Positions 1-6,194 of a DNA stretch of 22,458 bases are shown in pieces. Made by a program: the position numbers and the translations under genes. The notes under the pieces were generated by a model, which saw only the letters and a list, made by a program, of their open reading frames with translations, was not told where the DNA came from and ran no database searches. The DNA is from a virus. The DNA lies in the IMG/VR virus record IMGVR_UViG_3300009285_008471, positions 1 through 22,458 of that record, one strand, 5' to 3'. Numbering within the stretch: the first letter of the stretch is position 1; each line of letters opens with the position of its first letter.

Positions 1-144
1 AGGAAAAACACCACCTCCCCCGCCATTACGGTTGGGGGAGGCTTGGCGGCGGGGGAATCGATCCGCTTTGACGTGACGAATGCGGTGAGTCCTGAGACGG
101 ATGAGTATTTGATCTGTTTCACCTATACCGTGGATCGGCAATAA
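1..144 (+). CDS. C-terminal end of a virion-type protein (5' truncated)
   Basis: Frame 1 is open from the first base to a TAA at 142-144, giving the last 47 residues of a protein that begins outside the window. The tail is Gly/Thr rich and beta-strand-like (for example GGGLAAGESIRFDVTN), as in tail or receptor-binding proteins. A good GGAGG for the next gene follows 13 bases later. Its place just before a repeat-built tail-type protein suggests a virion gene, but the fragment is too short to identify. Confidence 0.6.
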   Translation, partial: RKNTTSPAITVGGGLAAGESIRFDVTNAVSPETDEYLICFTYTVDRQ

Positions 145-157
145 CCGGAGGACGGGC

Positions 158-592
158 ATGAAAACGTGGAAGCCGGATACGTGCGAGTGCGAAGTCGAAG
201 AAGTCTACGTGGGGACGGCCATCATCGGGGGCGGCGCGGTGCTGAAGAAATGCGTGGCTCACCAGAGCGTCCCTGACGCCGACTTGTATGGCGTGCTGTA
301 TGCGAACCCCGACGGCGAAAACAAGCGGAAGAATCAGGTCTATCGGGTGCTGCTGGGACTGGAAAGCGTGAAAGGATTAGGACTGGAAGAAACGAAGGTC
401 AACGAGGATGGCTCGGACGGGGGGGTAGGTTTTAAGAAAGGTGTGAACTATGCGTGGTCATTCACGGGCACTGGCAAAGACCGCGTGCTCCAGGTGGACG
501 TGAAAGGCGCGACGCTGTCCGCGCTACAGAAAGCCGCCATCAAAACCTTTGGCGATACGGCGTTTGGTCTGGGGAGGGTTGAGGTCGTGTAA
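158..592 (+). CDS. Small hypothetical protein of the tail gene block
   Basis: A 144-residue protein with a clear ribosome site (CCGGAGG at 147-153). The N-terminus has the pattern DTCECEVEEVY followed by a Cys and a His (KKCVAHQ). Short proteins starting with a DTCxC-type motif and a later CxxH are, as I recall, common near tail genes of environmental phages; they could bind metal, but the virion role is not established. The C-terminal part is soluble alpha/beta with no signal peptide or membrane segment. It lies between two virion-type genes with 2 bases to the next start. Confidence 0.75.
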   Translation: MKTWKPDTCECEVEEVYVGTAIIGGGAVLKKCVAHQSVPDADLYGVLYANPDGENKRKNQVYRVLLGLESVKGLGLEETKVNEDGSDGGVGFKKGVNYAWSFTGTGKDRVLQVDVKGATLSALQKAAIKTFGDTAFGLGRVEVV

Positions 593-594
593 CG

Positions 595-1821
595 ATGGCG
601 AACTCGTGGATCATCCGAAGCCGCAGTCTGGCGGTAGGCGATAACACGACGCGGTATCATCATCCATCCGGATCTGGCCTCGCAGCGCATGCTGCGGTGG
701 CGCGAGCCGAAGCGCCGATTCGAGACGCGGGGGTCTTCAGCAACCTGATCGTGAACGCGCCCTCGAATACGGCGACCGTCACCTCGACGGTGACGTTGCA
801 AGTCAGCCAAGTTGATTCGGCGTTGACGGTCTCGTATACCTCCACCCAGACGGGCATCAAGGAAGACACGTCGAATACCGTGACGGTCGCGGCGACGGAT
901 GAGTTGGACTACGAAGTGACCGTGCCGGATACCGGCCCGGCGACGACGTTGACGGTCGCAGCGGTCGGCGTCCAGTTTGCGCCCACGACGACGACGGACT
1001 GCATCGCGCTGTTGGTGGCTGGCGGGGACTTTAATTTTACCACGGCGTCGACATCATTTTTTATGTCTCCGAATAGTCGCGTGAACAACCCGACGACGGA
1101 AGCCAATGAGAAATATCGGGTGCGGTTTTCGTTCACGGCCTCGGATTTGTTTGCCTATTCCTACTCGAATGGCCGCACGACGGACGTGGTGGTGAGCACA
1201 CGAAAGAGTGGGGGCGCTGGTGCGCAATCCGTCACCTATACGTCGGGGCAAACGGGCACGAAAGAGGACACCTCGAACACCGACTCGTTGGCGGCGGGTG
1301 ATGATTTTTACTATAGCGTGGTCACGAGCACGGGGACGGGGGGGATTCAGATCACGACCATCTCGTGCAGCTGCATCAACACCGCGAGCCTCTTTCCGTT
1401 GTTGGCTGGCGATCCCGCCCCGACCGCCATCAATTTCAATGTCACGACCTATTTTCCCGTGTCGGGGAGCCTCGTCACCACCAGCACGACCGAAGCCAAC
1501 ACGCAGCTCTACCCCCGCTTCACCTTTACCGCGTCGGAGTTGGGCGCGTTTGTGTCCGCCAATTCGATTGCGACGAGCGCGACCACCGTGACGCTGATGG
1601 ATAACGGGAGTGCCAGCGCCCTGACGGTGTCGTATGACGCCGCGCAAACCGGCCTGAAGAATGACAGCTCGAATACCGCCGAGATCACGACCGGATCGGA
1701 TGAGGCGGATTATCGCATTGTCACCCCGAATACATCAGGATCGATCACGTTCCGGTGGATCGGGATCGTGGGCAGCACGGCGGTGGCGGCGGTCAGACGG
1801 CGATTCAAAGTGTCGGGATGA
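595..1821 (+). CDS. Tail/receptor-type protein with three ~132-residue beta repeats
   Basis: A 408-residue, Thr/Ser/Val-rich, charge-poor protein. Three units recur: QTGIKEDTSNT near residue 85, QTGTKEDTSNT near 219 and QTGLKNDSSNT near 351. Each is followed by an acidic turn and a Y-x-V/I strand (DELDYEV, DDFYYSV, EADYRIV). Linkers also repeat (TTEANEKYRVRFSFTASDL and TTEANTQLYPRFTFTASEL). About 132 residues per unit fits a beta-sandwich array, as in phage fibres or surface decoration proteins. There is no signal peptide. Its neighbours are virion-type upstream and membrane genes downstream. The repeat is visible directly; the receptor-binding role is inferred. Confidence 0.8.
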   Translation: MANSWIIRSRSLAVGDNTTRYHHPSGSGLAAHAAVARAEAPIRDAGVFSNLIVNAPSNTATVTSTVTLQVSQVDSALTVSYTSTQTGIKEDTSNTVTVAATDELDYEVTVPDTGPATTLTVAAVGVQFAPTTTTDCIALLVAGGDFNFTTASTSFFMSPNSRVNNPTTEANEKYRVRFSFTASDLFAYSYSNGRTTDVVVSTRKSGGAGAQSVTYTSGQTGTKEDTSNTDSLAAGDDFYYSVVTSTGTGGIQITTISCSCINTASLFPLLAGDPAPTAINFNVTTYFPVSGSLVTTSTTEANTQLYPRFTFTASELGAFVSANSIATSATTVTLMDNGSASALTVSYDAAQTGLKNDSSNTAEITTGSDEADYRIVTPNTSGSITFRWIGIVGSTAVAAVRRRFKVSG

Positions 1822-1947
1822 ATGGGGCGCCTCGATCCCAACACGCTCTGGCCGAACGTCATCGAGGGACTGTTGCTGCTGGTGGGGATGGTCTGGGCGG
1901 GCTGGTTGGTGGCGCGGGCGATTCGGCAGATCGGGAGTAAGAAGTGA
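1822..1947 (+). CDS. 41-residue single-span membrane protein
   Basis: It starts at an ATG one base after the stop of the tail-type gene and encodes a short N-terminus (MGRLDPNTLWPN), one hydrophobic span (residues about 14-29, GLLLLVGMVWAGWLV) and a basic tail ending GSKK. Its stop overlaps the next ATG (TGATG), so the two genes are probably translationally coupled. Size and topology fit a holin-like or other lysis-cassette peptide, but there is no diagnostic motif. Confidence 0.65.
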   Translation: MGRLDPNTLWPNVIEGLLLLVGMVWAGWLVARAIRQIGSKK

Positions 1948-2270
1948 TGGCGAAGAAACCGATGGCGTGGTGGGTCGTGCCGGGGATCGTCACCGCCATG
2001 CTGGCGGGGCTGGGGGCGGTGGGGACGTTTATCGTCAAGTCGGCTGACTATATCCGTTTGCCTGAAGTCGTGGCAGCGGAAGCCAAACGCAACGACACCC
2101 AGGATGCGCGGCTGGATAAGCTCATCACCTTGCAGGAGTATCAGGTATCAAACCGGCAGGCCCCGCGTGCCCAGACCTTTACCGAGGAAGATGACAAGGG
2201 ACGCTGGGTCTGCGTCGCGGAACGCTACGAGGAGTGTTGGGAACGCGACCTATGGCAAGCGGCGGAGTGA
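1947..2270 (+). CDS. N-terminally anchored membrane protein, possible holin or spanin partner
   Basis: A 107-residue protein with a basic N-terminus (MAKKPMAW), a membrane span at residues about 9-29 and a charged, helical soluble part with an acidic end. The ATG overlaps the upstream stop; an in-frame GTG lies one codon earlier. One span plus a helical domain is compatible with an i-spanin or a class III holin, but no family match is evident. Two Cys residues near the C-terminus (WVCVAERYEECW) could form a disulfide if the domain lies outside the cytoplasm. Confidence 0.75.
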   Translation: MAKKPMAWWVVPGIVTAMLAGLGAVGTFIVKSADYIRLPEVVAAEAKRNDTQDARLDKLITLQEYQVSNRQAPRAQTFTEEDDKGRWVCVAERYEECWERDLWQAAE

Positions 2271-2572
2271 TGGGACGCAAACCGTGGGTCGTCAGTGAGA
2301 CGTATCAAGGAGCGTGTCGTCGGATGGCGAACGGTTCGCAAAAGCTCGTCTGGACGCTGGCCGTCTCGTCCTGCGGGGTGGTGTTTGCTGGTCTGATGGC
2401 CTGGATGACCTCGCTGACCGGCAAGGTGGACGTGCACGCCTCCACGATTGCGGCGTTGGCGTCCACGATGGAATCGACCGAGCGGCGTTTTACGGGCGTC
2501 GATGTGCGGCTCGTCCGCATCGAGGATAAGGTGGATCGGCTGTTGGAACGCCGTCCGATGAACGCGAAATGA
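2270..2572 (+). CDS. Membrane protein with C-terminal coiled coil
   Basis: I chose the ATG at 2270 because it overlaps the preceding stop as TGATG and has GGCGGAG just upstream; an in-frame ATG at 2252 is the alternative. The 100-residue product has a hydrophobic span near residues 28-47 and then a heptad-like helix (STIAALASTMESTERRF, then VRLVRIEDKVDRLLERR). Span-plus-coiled-coil proteins of this size are common in phage lysis cassettes (XhlA/hemolysin-type or spanin-like). The assignment is by architecture only. Confidence 0.75.
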   Translation: MGRKPWVVSETYQGACRRMANGSQKLVWTLAVSSCGVVFAGLMAWMTSLTGKVDVHASTIAALASTMESTERRFTGVDVRLVRIEDKVDRLLERRPMNAK

Positions 2573-2736
2573 CGCGCAAGCAGCCGACCACGGTTGCCCT
2601 GGTGTTGCAGTCGGCATTCGACGTGCTGGGCCTGTGGGGCGCGAGATGGGCGCTCCAAGTGGCCTTCTGGTTCGGGTATGGGGCAGCGGTAGGGGTGACG
2701 ACGACGCTATGGATCGCACACCAGTTGACACAATAA
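2569..2736 (+). CDS. 55-residue membrane protein
   Basis: The ATG overlaps the upstream stop (ATGA at 2569-2572). The product has a basic start (MTRKQPTT) and a long hydrophobic region with many Trp and Gly residues (residues about 9-50), enough for one or two spans. The last 28 bases are shared with the next gene in another frame. A holin-class membrane peptide is a reasonable guess; there is no specific motif. Confidence 0.6.
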   Translation: MTRKQPTTVALVLQSAFDVLGLWGARWALQVAFWFGYGAAVGVTTTLWIAHQLTQ

Positions 2737-2903
2737 CAGCCGATTTCCCGACCCCACAGCAGGAGCGGCTGGAGGAGCGGCACGACACTGCGCAAGGGAT
2801 CGCTTACTTGCTGATATGCATTCTCATCGTCGGGGGTGCCCTGGCAGGGCTCGTGTGGGCGATTCTGGCAACCGTGAGGGGGGTGTTGGCATGGCTGATG
2901 TAG
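2709..2903 (+). CDS. 64-residue single-span membrane protein
   Basis: The chosen ATG gives an acidic soluble N-terminus (MDRTPVDTITADF onward) followed by one strong hydrophobic segment at residues about 32-53 (YLLICILIVGGALAGLVWAI). It overlaps both the preceding and the following gene. No recognisable family; it belongs to the same coupled cassette of membrane peptides. Confidence 0.65.
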   Translation: MDRTPVDTITADFPTPQQERLEERHDTAQGIAYLLICILIVGGALAGLVWAILATVRGVLAWLM

Positions 2904-3049
2904 AGGATAAGGCGTGTACCGTGTGCGGGCACCCAATGGAGCTGGTGACGCGGGAGCGTGAGGATACCATTGAAGTTCCGACGCAATGGGAGTGTTCGTG
3001 CGGACACCGGCAGCCACATGTGGCAGCCAAAGAATGGGGAGAAGCGTGA
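2891..3049 (+). CDS. 52-residue zinc-ribbon protein
   Basis: The sequence carries CTVCGH near the start and CSCGH near the end, a compact two-knuckle zinc ribbon. There is no signal or membrane segment, unlike its neighbours. The ATG lies inside the end of the previous gene and the stop overlaps the next start (TGATG at 3047-3051), so it is coupled on both sides. Function unknown; small zinc ribbons of this kind occur widely in phage accessory genes. Confidence 0.7.
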   Translation: MADVEDKACTVCGHPMELVTREREDTIEVPTQWECSCGHRQPHVAAKEWGEA

Positions 3050-3297
3050 TGAAGAAGATTAGTAGTTGGTTAGTAGTTGCGGGGTTGTTGGTGATCTTGG
3101 GGGCAGGGACAGCAGAAGCGGGGGTAGGGGATTCATTGAAGAATGCGTGGGGCTATTTATTCTCTCCGATTAACGCCGTCGGGATTTTTGCCAAAGAGAC
3201 GGGTTCCTGTCTGCTGACGAATGCGGTCGTCTTGATTAAGAACGTGATGAGCAACGCGAACCGCAATCCCTTGACGTTGACGCCGATTATTCCATGA
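3049..3297 (+). CDS. Small secreted or membrane-anchored protein with signal peptide
   Basis: An 82-residue product with a textbook signal sequence: MKKISSW, a hydrophobic core VVAGLLVILG and an Ala-x-Ala-type site (TAEA followed by G), with cleavage predicted near residue 24. The mature part is about 58 residues with a hydrophobic middle (SPINAVGIFAK; TNAVVLIKNVM). Codon use is a little more AT-rich than in its neighbours at the 5' end. Export from a phage lysis region suggests an envelope role, but no family is recognised. Confidence 0.75.
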   Translation: MKKISSWLVVAGLLVILGAGTAEAGVGDSLKNAWGYLFSPINAVGIFAKETGSCLLTNAVVLIKNVMSNANRNPLTLTPIIP

Positions 3298-3533
3298 GCG
3301 ATCTGCCGTCCTGGCGCAGCAGCACCTTATCTCAAGCCTTCGTCTTGGCGCTGCTGTTCTACATGGCGTTCTTACTGATGGTGACGGCAGGCGTGATCTG
3401 GCGGGGTCTGTCGTTGGACATCGCGGAGAAGATCATCCCCTGGGGCAGCGCGTTGTGGGGCAGCGTCACCGCCGCATACCTCGCCGCCAGGAAGGGGAAT
3501 GGCAATTCCGTACCCGAAGGAGGCAAACCATGA
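3294..3533 (+). CDS. Two-span membrane protein, holin candidate
   Basis: A 79-residue protein overlapping the previous stop by ATGA. Residues about 15-36 form a first span (FVLALLFYMAFLLMVTAGVI) and about 48-64 a weaker second (PWGSALWGSVTAAYLAA), followed by a basic, Gly-rich tail. Two spans and a positive tail fit class II holin topology, making this the best holin candidate in the cassette. This is inferred from architecture, not homology. Confidence 0.7.
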   Translation: MSDLPSWRSSTLSQAFVLALLFYMAFLLMVTAGVIWRGLSLDIAEKIIPWGSALWGSVTAAYLAARKGNGNSVPEGGKP

Positions 3534-3736
3534 GTCTCAAAGAGTTCGTGTGGTCGAAGCTGGCCGCCAAAGCGGTCAAGGGGGCCGTCCAAGCCGCCCT
3601 AGCGGGCATCGGTGCAGCGCGCTTGGCTGCCTGGGGGGTGCAGGTCGATCCCATCGCCCTGACGGCAGCACTCTATGGCGCGTTGGAAGGGCTGCGGAAT
3701 TGGCTGAAGCATAAGCGCGGGGTCAATTTTCTGTGA
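3530..3736 (+). CDS. Amphipathic small protein of the membrane-gene cassette
   Basis: A 68-residue protein with a strong ribosome site (AAGGAGG at 3517-3523) and an ATG overlapping the previous stop (ATGA). It is rich in Ala, Gly and Lys (SKLAAKAVKGAVQAALAGIG) with a basic C-terminus. The N-terminal half could be an amphipathic or membrane-associated helix. No family recognised. Confidence 0.7.
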   Translation: MSLKEFVWSKLAAKAVKGAVQAALAGIGAARLAAWGVQVDPIALTAALYGALEGLRNWLKHKRGVNFL

Positions 3737-3745
3737 GCTTCCCAC

Positions 3746-3946
3746 ATGGAAGTCGGCGACATCGGGTTGAAGTGGACGCCAGGAGTCCCCTACGCGCCAG
3801 GGTTACATGTCGGTGAAGTGATAGATGATCTATTTTTTGAACACCACCTTGAACAGATGTGGAAAGTGAAGCGGTTTATTCACGCGATCCCCTACGGCTT
3901 TAGTTATTGGCCGCAGCGATCAAACGTGCTGAAAAAAAAGAGTTGA
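3746..3946 (+). CDS. 66-residue hypothetical protein
   Basis: The open frame begins 10 bases after the previous stop and has no clear Shine-Dalgarno, which lowers confidence. The product is soluble, rich in aromatic residues and His, and ends in a run of lysines encoded by an A-rich stretch. Its stop codon lies inside the -35 box of the next promoter (TTGACA, 3943-3948), so the operon ends here. Confidence 0.5.
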   Translation: MEVGDIGLKWTPGVPYAPGLHVGEVIDDLFFEHHLEQMWKVKRFIHAIPYGFSYWPQRSNVLKKKS

Positions 3947-3971
3947 CAATTTCATAAAATCGCTGTACTGT
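3943..3971 (+). promoter_or_regulatory. Sigma70-like promoter (TTGACA-17-TACTGT)
   Basis: A perfect -35 TTGACA at 3943-3948, a 17-base AT-rich spacer and TACTGT at 3966-3971 as -10. The start of transcription would fall near 3979. It is one of the best promoter matches in the window and reads toward the replication block, but a terminator follows at once. Confidence 0.7.
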
Positions 3972-3978
3972 GCTTATT

Positions 3979-4047
3979 ACGATGCGTAGTAGCGATGGAA
4001 CTCGACTGGTGTTTTCCCGACCCGATTCTTCATCGGTCGGGTTTTTT
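3979..4047 (+). ncRNA. Candidate ~70-nt small RNA or attenuated leader
   Basis: Between the promoter start point near 3979 and the terminator ending at 4047 lies a unit of about 70 bases with no convincing reading frame. Such a promoter-to-terminator unit is either a small RNA or a leader whose read-through feeds the replication genes. Only the arrangement is visible; transcription is inferred. Confidence 0.4.
4016..4047 (+). terminator. Intrinsic terminator
   Basis: CCCGACC (4016-4022) pairs perfectly with GGTCGGG (4035-4041), can be extended by GAT/ATC inside, and is followed by six T residues (4042-4047). Confidence 0.85.
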
Positions 4048-4159
4048 CATGCCCCCGAACGCCATAACGGGGTATCGCTACCTCGCGCATCGCTGTGGTT
4101 GAACCGCAGCTTGTGGTTAGTAGGGGGCGTCTTTTTCTCCCCCAATACGGGAGGGGTTC
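4048..4159 (+). other. Gene-free leader with two hairpins
   Basis: This stretch between the terminator and the next gene has no convincing gene. GCTGTGGT (4092-4099) can pair with ACCGCAGC (4103-4110). GGGGG (4123-4127) can pair with CCCCC (4139-4143) just before the Shine-Dalgarno GGAGGGG of the next gene; the same C run could alternatively pair with that ribosome site. Possible untranslated-leader control of the replication block. Confidence 0.35.
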
Positions 4160-4384
4160 ATGGACTGGCTCGGTCTTGATGAGAAGGAGTTTCACGTTTG
4201 GTTGCGTGAAAACGCGATGGGATACGCTGACTCCCACGGCTACCTGAATAACGTGGAGACCATGCGGATCATTCACGGCTTGCTTGATTGGCAACTCACC
4301 CACATGAGCCTAGATCAATCGCAGCAGCTTGACCACCTCCAGGAGAGCAAGCATGTCGATCCCGAATGCCCTGCGGAAATGTGA
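4160..4384 (+). CDS. 74-residue hypothetical protein, first gene of the replication block
   Basis: A soluble, acidic, His-rich protein with a strong ribosome site (GGAGGGG, six bases before the ATG). It has predicted helices (DEKEFHVWLRENAMGYADSH; ETMRIIHGLLDWQL) and no membrane segment. The end overlaps the next gene by 32 bases. Not recognised; position suggests an early phage protein. Confidence 0.65.
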   Translation: MDWLGLDEKEFHVWLRENAMGYADSHGYLNNVETMRIIHGLLDWQLTHMSLDQSQQLDHLQESKHVDPECPAEM

Positions 4385-4592
4385 TTGGTGTCTTCGAGAC
4401 TACCCGGACGATGAGGTGCGAGCGGCCATCCAGTCCTCCCGCATGAGATTGTGTCGTGGCTGTCTCTACTGCTATTGTCATGGCGCCCCGCGCATCGAAC
4501 GAGAGGCGGGTTCCAAATACGACAAGTTCGTGGAGGCATTGTTCCAACCCCTCCCTCGCCATGCCTATAAAACCGCCGCGTCCTCACCCTGA
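4353..4592 (+). CDS. Cys-rich zinc-binding small protein
   Basis: I chose the ATG at 4353 because AGGAG lies at 4341-4345. The 79-residue product contains CDWC near the start and a dense CRGCLYCYCHG cluster, enough ligands for one or two zinc ions. The C-terminal half is basic and Pro-rich. It could be a small nucleic-acid-binding protein, but no family is assigned. Confidence 0.65.
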   Translation: MSIPNALRKCDWCLRDYPDDEVRAAIQSSRMRLCRGCLYCYCHGAPRIEREAGSKYDKFVEALFQPLPRHAYKTAASSP

Positions 4593-4698
4593 GCCCAGAC
4601 CGCAGCCGGCGCCTTGTGCGGGTTCTCGCCCTCTCTCCCGCATTCTGATGGCGCACCGGGAGGCGTTAGCGGCTGGGCTCGTGTGTTCCCATGACTGA
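4561..4698 (+). CDS. 45-residue Pro/Arg-rich small protein
   Basis: A short frame starting MPIKPPRPHPEPRPQ and overlapping the genes on both sides (32 and 8 bases), in keeping with the coupled layout here. The N-terminal half is proline-rich and probably unstructured; the second half could form one helix. It may be real or a by-product of the overlapping frames. Confidence 0.4.
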   Translation: MPIKPPRPHPEPRPQPAPCAGSRPLSRILMAHREALAAGLVCSHD

Positions 4699-5392
4699 CC
4701 TTAACCCCAACATCGAGACGGCGCTGGAGGCCGCGATCCTCAACGGACGCCGTGCGCGAGAACCCCGCGAGCATTTCTGGGCCTCCAGCGTGGGCATGTG
4801 TCCCAGGAAACAGATCGCGGAACGTGCCGGCCTCGCTCCCACCAACCCCCCGGATTCCCGCTCCCACTTCAAGATGATGGCGGGGAGCGTCATCGGCAAG
4901 GAGATTCAGCGTCTCCTCGAATCCACCGGCTACCTCTCGCCGGACTGGCACGAGAAGCATGTCACCTACCGCAGCTACGTCGGACGGGTGGATGGCTACA
5001 CCGACCGCATCCCTGGGGGGGCGATTGTGGAGCTCAAAACCTCGGATGATCGGAGCATCCTCAAGTACCAAGACACGCCTGAACACTACCTGTGGCAGGG
5101 GTATCTCTACTGCCTCGCTACCGGGGTGGACACGCTGCTGCTGTTTCAGGTGGGCAAGAACCAGGGGATTTCGCGTCACAGGGTACTCAGGATCGATTCC
5201 CAGTGGCGCAAGTCCTTAGAGACGCATATCGACATGATGGAGCGTTTTTGGGCACGTTTTGTTGAACAGGGGGGCACGCTAGCCGCGCTCCCCGACCATT
5301 TGCACAACTTCGGCTGGGAGGCCAAATTGTGCAGCATGAATGAGTCGAAACCCACCCAGGAGGTGACCGATGCCCTTGACTCACCCGGATGA
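4691..5392 (+). CDS. RecB/Cas4-like PD-(D/E)XK nuclease
   Basis: A 233-residue protein with the core motifs of the PDDEXK exonuclease superfamily: motif I near GSVIGKEIQ (residues 65-73), D101 in GRVDGYTD, E114 and K116 in IVELKTS, and the RecB-type QxxxY motif in YLWQGYLYCLA (Q136, Y140). Only one N-terminal Cys is present (SSVGMCPRK), so a complete Cas4-type iron-sulfur cluster is unlikely. Phage members process DNA ends during replication or recombination. It is followed with overlap by a conserved-looking small protein and then the helicase, which supports a replication/recombination role. Confidence 0.8.
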   Translation: MTDLNPNIETALEAAILNGRRAREPREHFWASSVGMCPRKQIAERAGLAPTNPPDSRSHFKMMAGSVIGKEIQRLLESTGYLSPDWHEKHVTYRSYVGRVDGYTDRIPGGAIVELKTSDDRSILKYQDTPEHYLWQGYLYCLATGVDTLLLFQVGKNQGISRHRVLRIDSQWRKSLETHIDMMERFWARFVEQGGTLAALPDHLHNFGWEAKLCSMNESKPTQEVTDALDSPG

Positions 5393-5747
5393 GGCGTCAG
5401 CGTATTTCAATCGCACGAGTGGGCGGTTCTTCAATCTGTCCAAAGACCTCGAACCCGGCCAAAGCTGGCTGATTGACATGGTGGACGTGTCCGAAAACAC
5501 CAAAACCAAGTATCCGATCCCCGGCAAGACCTTTTGTTATCGGTTCATCTTTCTCGATCCGCAAGGCGAAACCCGCCTGATGGACATTGCCGGAGCCGAC
5601 GCGATTGCCCAAGTGTTCCGAGCCCTCTACCCTCATGGCATGGCGGCAGGGCTCCAACCCGGCCTTGCCACCCTCACCCGCCGAGCGGAGCGTTCCACCA
5701 AACAAGCCAACTTTTCCCTCACGCGAGAGAAGGCGGTCGATCCCTAA
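5370..5747 (+). CDS. Candidate ssDNA-binding-type protein of the replication block
   Basis: A 125-residue soluble protein overlapping the nuclease gene by 23 bases. It has alternating strands and a KTKYPIPGKTFCYRF segment followed by LMDIAGADAIAQVF; the C-terminus is basic. Predicted strand content and position between a RecB-like nuclease and a DnaB-like helicase suggest an OB-fold ssDNA-binding or annealing partner. No diagnostic motif is visible, so the role is inferred from context. Confidence 0.6.
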   Translation: MPLTHPDEASAYFNRTSGRFFNLSKDLEPGQSWLIDMVDVSENTKTKYPIPGKTFCYRFIFLDPQGETRLMDIAGADAIAQVFRALYPHGMAAGLQPGLATLTRRAERSTKQANFSLTREKAVDP

Positions 5748-5770
5748 CCCCTCTTCTTATGATAGTAGAC

Positions 5771-5784
5771 ACGTTATACGTTAT
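5771..5784 (+). repeat. Tandem 7-bp repeat ACGTTAT x2
   Basis: Two exact head-to-tail copies (5771-5777 and 5778-5784) immediately left of the nested inverted repeat. Short direct repeats next to AT-rich DNA are typical of replication-initiator or regulator sites. Confidence 0.5.
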
Positions 5785-5785
5785 A

Positions 5786-5886
5786 AGAGATAAAAGACAA
5801 AAGAAGTACGCTAACAGTTTTAAGGTTCAAAAACCGTTAGGTCTTTTGAACCTTGATAGAACTGTTAACTGTTATCTTTTATCTTT
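5786..5886. repeat. AT-rich nested inverted repeat, candidate replication origin or structured RNA
   Basis: In the gene-free gap 5748-5978 three inverted repeats nest around one centre: AGATAAAAGA (5788-5797) with TCTTTTATCT (5875-5884), AACAGTT (5813-5819) with AACTGTT (5860-5866), and AAGGTTCAAAA (5822-5832) with TTTTGAACCTT (5844-5854). The region is much more AT-rich than its surroundings. It sits beside the helicase gene, where phage origins are often found. There is no T tract to suggest a terminator. The rest of the gap holds nothing else I can support. Confidence 0.55.
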
Positions 5887-5978
5887 AAGTTCCTTTGTTG
5901 TTAGAAAAGTTTCGAGCCGTTGGTGGGGTCGGCGCTTGGGCTGGCGCCCGCGCCTCCCCCTCTTGGCGTCCTCCGTTT

Positions 5979-6194
5979 ATGCTGGAAAAGCATAGTCATA
6001 GCGACCCGTTGTGTGTTCCAAGTTGTCCGATGTGGAAAAGTGAGTCCCTGGAAGAATCCCGCCGGGTCTATCGCCTCCGAGCCGAACGTGAGAAGGAGTT
6101 TGCCAAAGCATGTCCGTCCTCCCCGCTGCTGATGCAACAGTTGCAAACGGTGCAGCGCCGCCACCCCAATCGATGGCCGAGACTCCCCCGGTAG
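5979..6194 (+). CDS. 71-residue hypothetical protein overlapping the helicase start
   Basis: The frame begins after the AT-rich region, has Cys residues (CVPSCPMW) and a charged helix (SLEESRRVYRLRAEREKEF), and overlaps the helicase gene by 85 bases. It lacks a clear ribosome site; an in-frame ATG at 6030 is an alternative. A short helical accessory protein is possible, but the overlap makes this uncertain. Confidence 0.45.
   Translation: MLEKHSHSDPLCVPSCPMWKSESLEESRRVYRLRAEREKEFAKACPSSPLLMQQLQTVQRRHPNRWPRLPR

Noticed and set aside
3970-4179. 69-residue ORF over the promoter-terminator region
   Set aside because: It reads through the terminator stem and the hairpins and has no ribosome site; the composition is not phage-like.
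5534-5995. Rightward frame running through the AT-rich inverted repeat
   Set aside because: It shares its 5' half with the coupled gene at 5370-5747 and continues through palindromic non-coding DNA without a ribosome site.
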